Positions 44,652 through 52,351 of a stretch of 64,000 nucleotides of DNA are shown here, piece after piece. Origin of the DNA: Lachnospiraceae bacterium UBA7196 (lineage in GTDB: Bacteria; Bacillota; Clostridia; Lachnospirales; Lachnospiraceae); NCBI GenBank assembly GCA_002490835.1, contig DKUU01000001.1, positions 36,751 to 100,750 of the forward strand. Direction: 5' to 3'. The position numbers and the translations under genes were made by a program. Below the pieces are notes generated by a model. It was not told the DNA's origin and searched no databases. It saw only the letters and a list, made by a program, of their open reading frames with translations. The stretch's first letter is position 1. Every line of letters starts with the position of its first letter.

Positions 44652-45889
44652 ATAGAAACCGCTTTTTGCAGATAAGATAAGGCAAGTTCTTCCTGTTCAC
44701 AGCTTCTGCGAAGCATTTCCATGATATGATTTCTCTTTTCTTTCAAAGAATCTTTGGCATAGGAGTTACGTTCATGAGCAATTGTTGCGATTTCTGTTGC
44801 GGAGGATATGATATCGTTGTATTGGCTGATTGCCAGAGTCATTAGCTCCTGATTTATGCCGGGAATGATGTTTTGGCATCGTTCGAAAAACTGTTTTGTT
44901 CGTAGTTTATTTTCATAATGAATAAACGCATGCGGGAAAATACATTCCATTTGATCGGCATCTCTTTGGTTTTCTTCCCGAAGCAGATCGCACCAGTTTT
45001 GGTAAATAACCAAACCGTAGCCCTGCATTTTATCTTCTCCGCAATGTTCGGTATTGGATAACAGCTTTATCCCCCGATGGAGTGCATGATCACATGCCTG
45101 CTCCAATGACATTTTTTCACTTGCAGGCTTTATGATCATCATATCGCAGTCCGGTTTGTACCAGCCCGGGTATTGATGAAGTTGGTCAAAATTTATGCCT
45201 GCATTTTTTTGATCATCACCCTCCAAAAACCCTAATCCTTTTAAAGTTCGACCGTGGTCGGAAAATCCGATTGCCAGAATCGTGTCCGTATACTCCTTGG
45301 GGATCACTATGACAGGATAGCCATGCTCAATCTGCTTGCAGGCGAGAGCAATCCATTCCTCTTCTGCGTAATCTGTCTTTTTATGGAGCTCATAATCCAG
45401 ACCGTATAGTAAAAAACTATCATGGATACATGGCTCGGGGGCATAGGAATAGCCGAAGCATATATTCGTAATAGCTGACTGCAAAATGTATTCTTCATCA
45501 TCATTGATCTGACAGCCTTTTATGTCCTTGCGCTGTTCCAAACCAAAAAACAATTTGATCGCAGCTAAGAGGGAAGCAGATGAGATGCTTTTAGGCCACT
45601 CAGGACCGGAATACTCAGCTGCGGGGATTCGCGGTTTCAGGACAAATTCATAATCAAAGTCCATATTGCGTAAAGCACATGACAACGGATCAAGAATCCT
45701 GTCCACAGAACAATTCAAAAGTTTGGATAGATCATAAAGCATCGGCGTTTCGGGGATTGCTTTTCCATTCTCCCATTTACTGACTGCCTGGGGCGACACT
45801 TTTAGCTTTTCCGCGAGTTGTTCCTGCGTGTAGTTGTGTTCCCTGCGCAGATGTGCAATCTGCTCTCCCATTTTTTTGACATCAAACAT
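44636..45889 (-). CDS. XRE helix-turn-helix protein with large C-terminal domain (417 aa)
   Basis: Residues 7-65 form a Cro/CI-type domain (IAHLRREHNYTQEQLAEKL, SPQAVSKWENGKAIPETPML). The remaining 350 residues hold a mixed alpha/beta part with two Cys (CQINDDEEYILQSAI and CFGYSYAPEPCI), a VIVIPKEYTDTILAIGF strand pair resembling a papain/BtrH-like fold, and a C-terminal helical bundle (TLAISQYNDIISSATEIATI). The fold guess is weak. It may sense a ligand or peptide. ATG is preceded by aaaggagaagacagct. Neighbouring genes downstream are convergent, those upstream regulate other systems. Confidence 0.75.
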   Translation of the reverse strand: MFDVKKMGEQIAHLRREHNYTQEQLAEKLKVSPQAVSKWENGKAIPETPMLYDLSKLLNCSVDRILDPLSCALRNMDFDYEFVLKPRIPAAEYSGPEWPKSISSASLLAAIKLFFGLEQRKDIKGCQINDDEEYILQSAITNICFGYSYAPEPCIHDSFLLYGLDYELHKKTDYAEEEWIALACKQIEHGYPVIVIPKEYTDTILAIGFSDHGRTLKGLGFLEGDDQKNAGINFDQLHQYPGWYKPDCDMMIIKPASEKMSLEQACDHALHRGIKLLSNTEHCGEDKMQGYGLVIYQNWCDLLREENQRDADQMECIFPHAFIHYENKLRTKQFFERCQNIIPGINQELMTLAISQYNDIISSATEIATIAHERNSYAKDSLKEKRNHIMEMLRRSCEQEELALSYLQKAVSIRSGS

Positions 45890-46019
45890 AGCTGTCTTCT
45901 CCTTTGGCTTTCTAATAGCAGCAATATACTATGTCATTATTATGGCCGCTGCACCATGGAAAGTCCATATATGACAGGTTGTTTTATCAGCTTAACACGC
46001 AACTCACAGTTGTGGACTG

Positions 46020-46457
46020 TTACTGCCTTGCTTTAATGGGTGTATAATAGTCCATCTGCTCATAACCCATTATTTTTTGGGCATGCGGTGAGGTGATGAT
46101 ATTCCCCAGTTCAGGGCGCGATGGATCGCGTTCAAACCCATTTTCGCTCAGGAACTTGTCCACCTCAATATTCATATGATCCTTATCTGTTTTTTGGTCG
46201 ATGTCTGTTGCAACAGCATAAAGACCTCCCTGAAAATCTATGATTTCCAATTCCGGTGGTACTGTCATTCCATCTTCGTATAAATACAGCCAAACAAATC
46301 CGTCTCCTGCCCAATACAAAAAATCTTTGGGGAAAAGGCCACGATTTTGTGAGGAGAACCATTCCTCAAACAGCGGGAAATTCCCTTCTCCAAACATCCC
46401 TTTTCCCGAGGAAACCATCTTACAAGAGGGCATTTCGTAAATTCTTATACTTTGCAT
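46020..46457 (-). CDS. GyrI-like small-molecule-binding (effector-binding) domain protein
   Basis: The 145-residue protein looks like a stand-alone AraC effector-binding/GyrI-like domain: IRIYEMPSCKMVSSGKGMFG at the N terminus, the FLYWAGDGFVWLYLYEDGM strand pair, and the FQGGLYAVATDID segment near residue 90. Such domains bind hydrophobic or cationic small molecules. A perfect site, cggaggaagaaaa, precedes the ATG. It is 90 bases downstream of, and parallel to, an AraC regulator with its own effector domain, suggesting a two-gene regulatory or drug-sensing unit. Confidence 0.8.
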   Translation of the reverse strand: MQSIRIYEMPSCKMVSSGKGMFGEGNFPLFEEWFSSQNRGLFPKDFLYWAGDGFVWLYLYEDGMTVPPELEIIDFQGGLYAVATDIDQKTDKDHMNIEVDKFLSENGFERDPSRPELGNIITSPHAQKIMGYEQMDYYTPIKARQ

Positions 46458-46547
46458 TTTTCTTCCTCCGTTTCGAATAACAGCATTTTGCTGTGCTTGA
46501 TGCTTTTACTATATCGCGGCAGCATTGAAAAAAATGAACTTTTTTAA

Positions 46548-47411
46548 TCACGTTGCAGGAGTATCTTTTTTTAGGGGCATATAAAATTCAAAAAGACAGT
46601 ATTCGCCGTCAAATTCGTCTATATCTATTTTCTCCAGATGGATATCCGAGGGCGGGTCTTCCGTATTACAATATTTTCCTATGGCGGCATACATAGCTTG
46701 TGCAGTTTTCTGTGAAAGTTCTCTGTAATGATGCCTGCCAATGTAATGAAATTTTATGCAGGAATATCCCCCGAAAGATTCTGCCTTCATACCTTCCGGA
46801 ATTTTATTTGTATGATCACACTCAACTGCGGTCATGTATTTTGAGTAAGTGTATCCGGCTCCAAGATGATGCGTTAGGCCATAATATACATGATTGTTTG
46901 TAATGTTATGAATGAGGTGCCTATCGTGATCCCAGAAGTGTAATGCAACTTCCGGACAAAGCCACAATGAGTCATGATAAGGAATATCATGCTCTGTACC
47001 GATCAGCTTGATTTCGGGAAACATGACAAACTCAGGACCAAATAATAGGCCGCTGCCGCACGCATATCCATAATCCTGAATGGGCGGGGTTATATTAAGA
47101 ATTGGCTGTGTCATGCGGTATTTTCCGGGAGTCATGCCAAATTCTTCCTTAAACGCGCGGGAAAAGGATTGTTCATATTCGTAGTCGCAAACCATAGCAA
47201 TTTCTAATATACTTTTTCTGCGGTCCAGTAAAAGAGGTAAGCTATTGGTAAGTTTTCTTTTGCGAATGTAATCAGCGACAGAGATGCCATAAGCAAATGT
47301 GAAAAGCCTGTGCAGATGTGACGCGGAATATCCGGCCGATCTTGCAGCATCACTGATATCGATCTTCTGATTCAAATGATCTTCAATATATTGAAATAAT
47401 GACTGAAACAT
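46548..47411 (-). CDS. AraC family transcriptional regulator with C-terminal effector-binding domain
   Basis: Residues 1-105 form the two helix-turn-helix units of AraC/XylS regulators (YIEDHLNQKIDISDAARSAG, LHRLFTFAYGISVADYIRKR, ILEIAMVCDYEYEQSFSRAF, FGMTPGKYR). Residues 120-287 form a GyrI-like effector-binding domain (VMFPEIKLIGTEHDIPYH; YIGRHHYRELSQKTAQAM; EKIDIDEFDGEYCLFEFYMP). This is the Rob/SoxS-Rob-like order with DNA binding first. A weak ribosome site (aaagga) lies upstream. Likely a drug or metabolite sensor controlling itself and the following gene. Confidence 0.9.
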   Translation of the reverse strand: MFQSLFQYIEDHLNQKIDISDAARSAGYSASHLHRLFTFAYGISVADYIRKRKLTNSLPLLLDRRKSILEIAMVCDYEYEQSFSRAFKEEFGMTPGKYRMTQPILNITPPIQDYGYACGSGLLFGPEFVMFPEIKLIGTEHDIPYHDSLWLCPEVALHFWDHDRHLIHNITNNHVYYGLTHHLGAGYTYSKYMTAVECDHTNKIPEGMKAESFGGYSCIKFHYIGRHHYRELSQKTAQAMYAAIGKYCNTEDPPSDIHLEKIDIDEFDGEYCLFEFYMPLKKDTPAT

Positions 47412-47589
47412 ACTGGGTATCCTTTCATGCTATGAATACAAGACTTGCATGCACTTGTACGAAAGATTGATTTAACGGTGGATTTAATATAACATACCAT
47501 TTTTACAAAGTAAAATGAATTTTCTGCATTCCAATCCTGCAAACCCATTTCCGAATCTGTCATCTTTCTTGCAATTCCTGAAAAAAGAT

Positions 47590-47621
47590 TGTAACCTTTT
47601 ACTTGCCGTACACGTGTTACA
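47590..47621 (+). promoter_or_regulatory. Candidate ECF-type promoter / dyad upstream of the sigma gene
   Basis: TGTAAC (47590-47595) and CGTGTT (47613-47618) are separated by 17 bp, the layout of many ECF promoters, which would imply autoregulation. The same stretch is a dyad, TGTAAC...GTTACA (47590-47595/47616-47621). It lies 20 bases before the sigma gene start. Confidence 0.5.
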
Positions 47622-47640
47622 GGCAAAGGAGGTGAAACAC

Positions 47641-48102
47641 ATGGATCGCGGGAAGGACATAAGGGAAGCGGTCATCAAGTACAGCGATACGCTTTACAAA
47701 GTCTGTATCGTCATACTCTGCAACGAACAGGATGTGCAGGACGCCATTCAGGATACTTTTTGTCGCTACTTGGAAAAAAGACCGCAGTTTCACGATGCGG
47801 AACACGAAAAGGCGTGGCTGATCCGGGTGGCAACCAACATCTGCCGTGATATGATACGCTTTCGCATCCGGCACCCGAAAGTTTCCATCGACGAAGTAGA
47901 AAACACTCTTGCGGCGCCGGAGCAAAAAGAAATATTAAGAGAACTTCTCGAACTGCCAATGAAACAAAGAACAGTGATCTATCTGCACTATGTGGAGGGA
48001 TATCAGGTAAAAGAAATAGCGGATATCCTTGGGATCAAGGAAGGCGCGGTAAAGGTGCGGCTGATGCGGGGGCGCAGACAGATGCGGGAGCTACTGGTGT
48101 GA
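47641..48102 (+). CDS. ECF-type RNA polymerase sigma factor
   Basis: The 153-residue protein has sigma region 2 (QDVQDAIQDTFCRYLEKRPQ, EKAWLIRVATNICRDMIRFR) and region 4 (MKQRTVIYLHYVEGYQVKEI, ADILGIKEGAVKVRLMRGRR), and nothing between them, as in the ECF group. ATG 47641 is chosen because of the perfect site gcaaaggaggtgaaacac; in-frame codons upstream overlap a putative promoter. It heads an operon with an anti-sigma-like membrane protein and a lipoprotein, so it is probably released by an envelope signal. Confidence 0.93.
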   Translation: MDRGKDIREAVIKYSDTLYKVCIVILCNEQDVQDAIQDTFCRYLEKRPQFHDAEHEKAWLIRVATNICRDMIRFRIRHPKVSIDEVENTLAAPEQKEILRELLELPMKQRTVIYLHYVEGYQVKEIADILGIKEGAVKVRLMRGRRQMRELLV

Positions 48103-48181
48103 AATGCGGCATTCTCCGCATGGATTTGAGTTGAGGAAAAGTGTGACATGGAGGTTAGCTATGGAAGGAGGCGTATAACGA

Positions 48182-48778
48182 ATGGATGGATATGAGGTAA
48201 AGAAAGTCATGGACCAAATACACATTTCAGAAAAAATGAAGGAGGATATCATAATAAATATGCAGAATAAAGTGGAGGGCGGAAAGAAAAGGACGTGGAA
48301 CGTAAGACGGATGGCGGCGACCGCGGCAGCGTTTGTGGCAGCAGCCGGTATCCTCAGTTTCCCGGTGCGGGCAGCGGTTTCGAGCCTTGTAAAGGAGCGG
48401 ATGGAGAGCGTCCCCAAAGCGCAGATGACGGAGCTCAACAATATGGTACAGTCGCAGCCTGTGCTGGCGGACGGCTTCTCAAGGGAGTTCACGCAGAAAG
48501 AGTGGGCGCGCTTCAAGGAACTCCATCAGGCATATGAGAACGGAACCTTCCCTGAGGGTGTCATTGCTCAGGCAGACGATGCGGCGGCAGCGCCGAAGGG
48601 AACGCTCTGCTATATCAGGGCTACGAGCTTTTTCAATCTGCCCGCGCAGGAGATGACGGACGAGGAAATGCTGCAGATCATTGATTTCCAGAATAAAATG
48701 GCATATGCGGTTGCGAATGGTCCGCAGGCGAAGGCTGCGGCAGCGGAGCAGGCTGCACAGAACGCGCAGGGAAAGTAA
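48182..48778 (+). CDS. Putative anti-sigma factor, single membrane helix, shared C-terminal domain
   Basis: The 198-residue protein has a short cytoplasmic part (residues 1-42, MDGYEVKKVMDQIHISEKMK), one membrane helix (MAATAAAFVAAAGILSFPV, about 44-62) and an outer part. The layout, and the position right after the sigma gene, mark it as an anti-sigma. The outer domain contains KGTLCYIRATSFFNLP and EMTDEEMLQIIDFQ, which recur almost unchanged in the next gene's lipoprotein. The C terminus is Ala/Gln-rich. ATG has aaggaggcgtataacga upstream. Confidence 0.8.
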   Translation: MDGYEVKKVMDQIHISEKMKEDIIINMQNKVEGGKKRTWNVRRMAATAAAFVAAAGILSFPVRAAVSSLVKERMESVPKAQMTELNNMVQSQPVLADGFSREFTQKEWARFKELHQAYENGTFPEGVIAQADDAAAAPKGTLCYIRATSFFNLPAQEMTDEEMLQIIDFQNKMAYAVANGPQAKAAAAEQAAQNAQGK

Positions 48779-48881
48779 TCATAGGGAAGTAACAGGCAAG
48801 GAATCCGGTGGCTGACAGCCGTCACTGGATTCTGTGCGGCCGGAAATAGCATACAAAATGAGATACGGGAGGATAAGAGAA

Positions 48882-49751
48882 ATGAAGCAGACAAAAAAGA
48901 TATATGCGGCGGCAGTTTTAGTGGCGGTAAGTATTTTTGTATTAACGGGCTGCGGGAAAAAGGCGGCGGAAAGCCTCGACACAGAAATTGGAAAGGTAAG
49001 CTATGATGTGCCGCAGGCGCAGGCTGTGACGAATGACGGTGAGGAACCGGACGAAACGCAGGAAGAAGGCAATGAGATGGATCAGGATGCGGAAATAAAC
49101 ATGATTGAGATTAGATCATATTCTGACAGCGAAAAAGAACGCATGAAAACATTGCAGGAGTCCTACCAAAATGAGACTGCAAAGCCGAAGAACATGATTC
49201 AGGAGGTGGACAGCGCGGATGACGTGACGGATGGGACGCTCTGTTACATCGTGTCTACCGGGCAGTTTTATCTGCCGGACAGGGAGCTTACCGACGAGGA
49301 AATGCTGGAGATCATCGACTGCAATTTCAGGATAGCCCTTAGCACGAATCATAAGACGCAGAAGGATTGGGATGACATCAATTTAAAAGAGAGAGCGGAA
49401 TTTGAGGAAAGGGTGAAGGCGGCAGGCGGCATCACCGAGGAGGAAGCGATCGAGATTGCGAAAAAGACGATGGAGGAGGATATCGGTGAAAAGGCGAAAG
49501 GGCTGAAATTGGCAGCACCGGGCGAGTATGGCTGGAAAGCGTATTTGTGGGACATTACCGACTGGGAGGAGTACAATGCGAAAGGGGGAGAACTCGGATG
49601 GTCCATACAGTTTAACAATGTGGATGATGTGGAGGATTATGATGATCTGTTTTCTTATGAATGCATGGTCGATGCGATGAATGGCAGTATTTGTGGTGCG
49701 AATACGCATCAGGGGTTTATAGACGGCGAAACGGTCTGGTATGAGCATTGA
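48882..49751 (+). CDS. Lipoprotein sharing a domain with the adjacent anti-sigma protein
   Basis: The 289-residue protein has a lipoprotein signal peptide (AAAVLVAVSIFVLTGCGKK, lipid-modified Cys at residue 23 or so). Residues about 90-150 contain DGTLCYIVSTGQFYLPDREL and TDEEMLEIIDCN, closely matching the anti-sigma protein. The C-terminal half (ITEEEAIEIAKKTMEEDIGE, GWKAYLWDITDWEE) resembles PepSY-like units. It is held at the outer membrane face side and may titrate or sense the same ligand. ATG 48882 follows cgggaggataagagaa. Third gene of the sigma operon. Confidence 0.85.
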   Translation: MKQTKKIYAAAVLVAVSIFVLTGCGKKAAESLDTEIGKVSYDVPQAQAVTNDGEEPDETQEEGNEMDQDAEINMIEIRSYSDSEKERMKTLQESYQNETAKPKNMIQEVDSADDVTDGTLCYIVSTGQFYLPDRELTDEEMLEIIDCNFRIALSTNHKTQKDWDDINLKERAEFEERVKAAGGITEEEAIEIAKKTMEEDIGEKAKGLKLAAPGEYGWKAYLWDITDWEEYNAKGGELGWSIQFNNVDDVEDYDDLFSYECMVDAMNGSICGANTHQGFIDGETVWYEH

Positions 49752-49775
49752 TTTTAGGTGGATTTATGGTATGAT
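49748..49775 (+). promoter_or_regulatory. Candidate promoter of the SRPBCC-GNAT pair
   Basis: TTGATT (49748-49753), 16-bp spacer, TATGAT (49770-49775), overlapping the lipoprotein stop codon and 43 bases before the next start. Confidence 0.5.
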
Positions 49776-49818
49776 GGAACATAACAGATTCGTAAATAAA
49801 GTTACGGAGGATACAGAT

Positions 49819-50223
49819 ATGGCAGTTTCCAACACCAAAGCAGTATTTCGGCATAACGTTCAGGAAGTGTGGGATATCGTCACTTCCTTAGAGAATTATC
49901 AATGGCGCAGCGACTTAAGTAGAATAGAAGTCGTAAGCGAAACACAGTTTATTGAATATACAAAAGACGGGTATGCAACAACGTTTACGATCACGGCTTC
50001 GGAACCGTGTAAGCGCTGGGAATTTACCATGGAAAACAGTAATATGAAGGGACATTGGACGGGAATCTTTACTGCAAAAGGTGAGGAAATGGAGATTGAT
50101 TTTACCGAGGACGTCACCGCAAAACACCTGCTCATGAAGCCGTTTGTCAAGGGATTTTTGAAGAAGCAGCAGGCTTTATATATCAGTGATTTGACGAAAG
50201 AGTTGGAGAGGCATGCAAAGTAA
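49819..50223 (+). CDS. SRPBCC (START-like) domain protein
   Basis: The 134-residue protein begins MAVSNTKAVFRHNVQEVWDI, the usual N terminus of polyketide cyclase/SRPBCC-fold proteins that bind hydrophobic ligands in a deep cavity. The pattern continues with RIEVVSETQFIEYTKDGYAT and ends in the long C-terminal helix FLKKQQALYISDLTKELER. No catalytic residues can be assigned. ATG 49819 is favoured by ttacggaggatacagat; a longer frame from 49741 lacks one. The next gene starts 21 bases on. Confidence 0.85.
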   Translation: MAVSNTKAVFRHNVQEVWDIVTSLENYQWRSDLSRIEVVSETQFIEYTKDGYATTFTITASEPCKRWEFTMENSNMKGHWTGIFTAKGEEMEIDFTEDVTAKHLLMKPFVKGFLKKQQALYISDLTKELERHAK

Positions 50224-50244
50224 GACAGCACGAGGTAACCGATT

Positions 50245-51225
50245 ATGGAATACATAAAAGCAGCAGAAAACGACACGGAAGAAATCTTAACGATCGTACA
50301 GGACACCATACGGACGATTTATCCCCGCTACTATCCGCAGGAAGTGGTGGAGTTTTTTTGCTCGCTGCATTGCAGGGAAAATATAGTCAGGGATATCAAG
50401 GACGGTTTGGTCGGCGTGTTGCGGGTCGATAACGGGATCGTGGGAACAGGCTGTTATCAGGACGACCATATTACAAGGGTCTATGTAAAACCGGAATGTC
50501 AGGGAAAAGGATACGGAAGTTATATCATGCAGTGTCTGGAAAATGAGATCGGCGCCAAATACGATACGGCATATTTAGACGCTTCCCTGCCTGCGAGTCA
50601 TTTATATGAAAAAAGAGGCTATCAGACGCTGCGGCATGATAAGTGGAATGTGGAAAACGGCAGAGTGCTTGTGTATGAAATCATGGCGAAGGCGTTGCCG
50701 CATACCTCGACGGGCATCAATTATGATGGCAGGTTTTTTGTCCCGCGGGAAAATACGGAAAAGGTTGAATACGCGAAGGCAGCAGATATCGCCGCCCTGA
50801 CAGAATTGCGACTTGCCTATCTGGAGGAGGATCACGGCAAGCTGAGCGAGGACGAGATCGAAATCATCAAGCGCGAGCTGCCAAATTATTTTGCGCGCAA
50901 TCTGAATCAGAATCTGTTTTGTTATCTGGTAAGGGGGCAGGAAGAAATCGCGGCCTGCGCCTTTTTGCTGGTGGTGGAAAAGCCCATGAGCCCTTCTTTT
51001 ATTACGGGCAAAACAGGAGCGGTGTTGAATGTATACACTAAGCCGCCTTATCGTCACAAAGGGTACGCGAGACAGATCATGGAAAAAATGCTGGCGGATG
51101 CGGCTGATAAAAATCTGAGCGTTATCGATTTGAAATCCACAGAGGACGGCTATCGGCTGTATCAGTCTGTCGGGTTTGTGGATGATGTGCCGTCCTATCA
51201 TCTGATGAAGTTTACTGTGCGGTGA
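50245..51225 (+). CDS. Double GNAT-domain N-acetyltransferase
   Basis: The 326-residue protein has two GNAT folds in tandem. The first (residues 1-155) has the acetyl-CoA loop VKPECQGKGYGSYIMQCLE. The second (about 175-326) has VYTKPPYRHKGYARQIMEKM. Both keep the Q/RxxGxG/A pattern, so both may bind acetyl-CoA. Substrate unknown; tandem GNATs may act on aminoglycosides, peptides or polyamines. It follows the SRPBCC gene and its stop is immediately followed by the first copy of a 59-bp repeat. Confidence 0.88.
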   Translation: MEYIKAAENDTEEILTIVQDTIRTIYPRYYPQEVVEFFCSLHCRENIVRDIKDGLVGVLRVDNGIVGTGCYQDDHITRVYVKPECQGKGYGSYIMQCLENEIGAKYDTAYLDASLPASHLYEKRGYQTLRHDKWNVENGRVLVYEIMAKALPHTSTGINYDGRFFVPRENTEKVEYAKAADIAALTELRLAYLEEDHGKLSEDEIEIIKRELPNYFARNLNQNLFCYLVRGQEEIAACAFLLVVEKPMSPSFITGKTGAVLNVYTKPPYRHKGYARQIMEKMLADAADKNLSVIDLKSTEDGYRLYQSVGFVDDVPSYHLMKFTVR

Positions 51226-51228
51226 ATG

Positions 51229-51287
51229 GGAATGTTCATTCTCGCATTGCTGACCCTGATCGTAATGATGAGTCAGCAGCGTTTTTC
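51229..51287. repeat. 59-bp direct repeat, copy 1
   Basis: Identical to 52127-52185 except for one base (C at 51277, T at 52175). It fills the whole gap between the GNAT stop and the flavodoxin-like stop. On the plus strand it translates MGMFILALLTLIVMMSQQRF, a hydrophobic segment, with no ribosome site of its own. Confidence 0.9.
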
Positions 51288-52017
51288 ACTGGTTATGCGC
51301 CTGTTTCCACGGTCTTGTTTTGCCAAGCCAGCCTTGCTCGGCCCAATATTTGCCATCCAGATATTCAGGATCATTTTTATGGGATGCCTGCTGCATCATA
51401 CGACAGGCGGAAAACTTAAGCTTAGTTATCAAATTTGTGTATGCGGGTTTTGTATAGTTTATCTTTACGAATTTTTGAGCCAGTTTTTTCAGCTTTCCGG
51501 AAAGTTGTGCCCGCCTTTTTTCGGGAAGGTTTTCCCAGACGATATCGCTCATCACTGCGCAGGTAAATACGCCGATGTTAGAAATTCCCCACCAGGATAA
51601 ACTGTGCTTGATATCCTTTGCCGCAGATTTTGCGCCCGCGCCTAAACACTGCGTAATAATGACGGCCCGTTTCCCAAACATTTCGGGAGCGGGACGGTGT
51701 GGCATCCAGCGGTAGGCGAAATGGTCGAGAAGCGCTTTCATCGCTCCCGTGGCGTGATACACATAAGTGGGAGTAGTCATTACGATCAGATCCGCTTCCA
51801 GCAGCGATTTTTCAATTTTTCTAATATATTCTGCATCCTTGCAGGTGGTTTCGCCCTTTAAGATACAGTTGGTACAGCCGGTACAGAAACCGGGACAATC
51901 TTTTGGAAGATAGTATTCCGTAATGTTTGCATTATCTCTAAAAGCGGTTAAAAATATTTCTTTAAGCTGATAAGTTATACCGTGTTTTTCTGTTCCGTTT
52001 ATAACCGTAATATTCAT
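51286..52017 (-). CDS. Flavodoxin-like NAD(P)H-dependent FMN reductase family protein
   Basis: The 243-residue protein has an FMN-binding flavodoxin-like fold: NITVINGTEKHGITYQL at the N terminus, a Cys-rich loop CPGFCTGCTNCILKGETTC, and IVMTTPTYVYHATGAMKALL (flavin loop), then MFGKRAVIITQCLGAGA. The extra Cys residues suggest an iron-sulfur or redox-linked member of the iron-sulfur flavoprotein type. ATG follows tggaggtatagaga. The gene is bracketed by the 59-bp direct repeat, its stop codon sharing two bases with copy 1. Substrate unknown. Confidence 0.88.
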   Translation of the reverse strand: MNITVINGTEKHGITYQLKEIFLTAFRDNANITEYYLPKDCPGFCTGCTNCILKGETTCKDAEYIRKIEKSLLEADLIVMTTPTYVYHATGAMKALLDHFAYRWMPHRPAPEMFGKRAVIITQCLGAGAKSAAKDIKHSLSWWGISNIGVFTCAVMSDIVWENLPEKRRAQLSGKLKKLAQKFVKINYTKPAYTNLITKLKFSACRMMQQASHKNDPEYLDGKYWAEQGWLGKTRPWKQAHNQ

Positions 52018-52117
52018 TCTCTATACCTCCAAAATATCGTGTAATATTTGTGTGTGTTGTTGTACAGTGATTTTCAGGTTGTAGCAATGACAAAATTAGA
52101 GAGATTTCAAAGATCTG

Positions 52118-52177
52118 ATGTCTTTTGGAATGTTCATTCTCGCATTGCTGACCCTGATCGTAATGATGAGTCAGTAG
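52118..52177 (+). pseudogene. Holin-like small membrane peptide remnant (possible type I toxin)
   Basis: The frame reads MSFGMFILALLTLIVMMSQ then TAG; upstream in frame is RDFKDL back to a TAG at 52097. The FGMFxLALLTxI pattern resembles the conserved part of Firmicutes putative holin-like toxins, one short membrane helix. Usual family members have about 10 more N-terminal residues and a few charged C-terminal ones, so this is a remnant or a very short form. No good ribosome site precedes it. Two strong hairpins follow. No toxicity can be claimed from sequence alone. Confidence 0.45.
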
Positions 52178-52185
52178 CGTTTTTC
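52127..52185. repeat. 59-bp direct repeat, copy 2
   Basis: Second copy, 898 bp from copy 1, one mismatch. It contains the coding part of the holin-like peptide (stop TAG here, CAG in copy 1). The flavodoxin-like gene lies between the copies. Confidence 0.9.
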
Positions 52186-52193
52186 TAAGTTTT

Positions 52194-52287
52194 AGATAGA
52201 AAAACCACCCTTGTATACTTGGCAGTTGCAGGGTGGAGTTTCTATCTTCTTGCAATGGTCAACCCCTTGTGGGAGGTTGTCCTTTTA
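52194..52287 (+). ncRNA. Two strong hairpins downstream of the holin-like peptide
   Basis: Hairpin A: AGATAGAAA (52194-52202) and CCACCCT (52205-52211) pair with AGGGTGG (52230-52236) and TTTCTATCT (52239-52247), 16 pairs with a 2x2 internal loop. Hairpin B: GGtCAACC (52257-52264) pairs with GGTTGtCC (52275-52282) and is followed by TTTTA, a terminator. On the minus strand TATAAT (52295-52290) lies just beyond and could start an antisense RNA across both. This is the usual architecture of a type I toxin transcript end. The remainder of the 334-bp gap (52018-52117, 52288-52351) shows nothing else. Confidence 0.55.
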
Positions 52288-52351
52288 TGATTATAATATA
52301 GCATATTAGATTATGGTATTCAAGAAAAATATCATAATCATATCCAATTTA

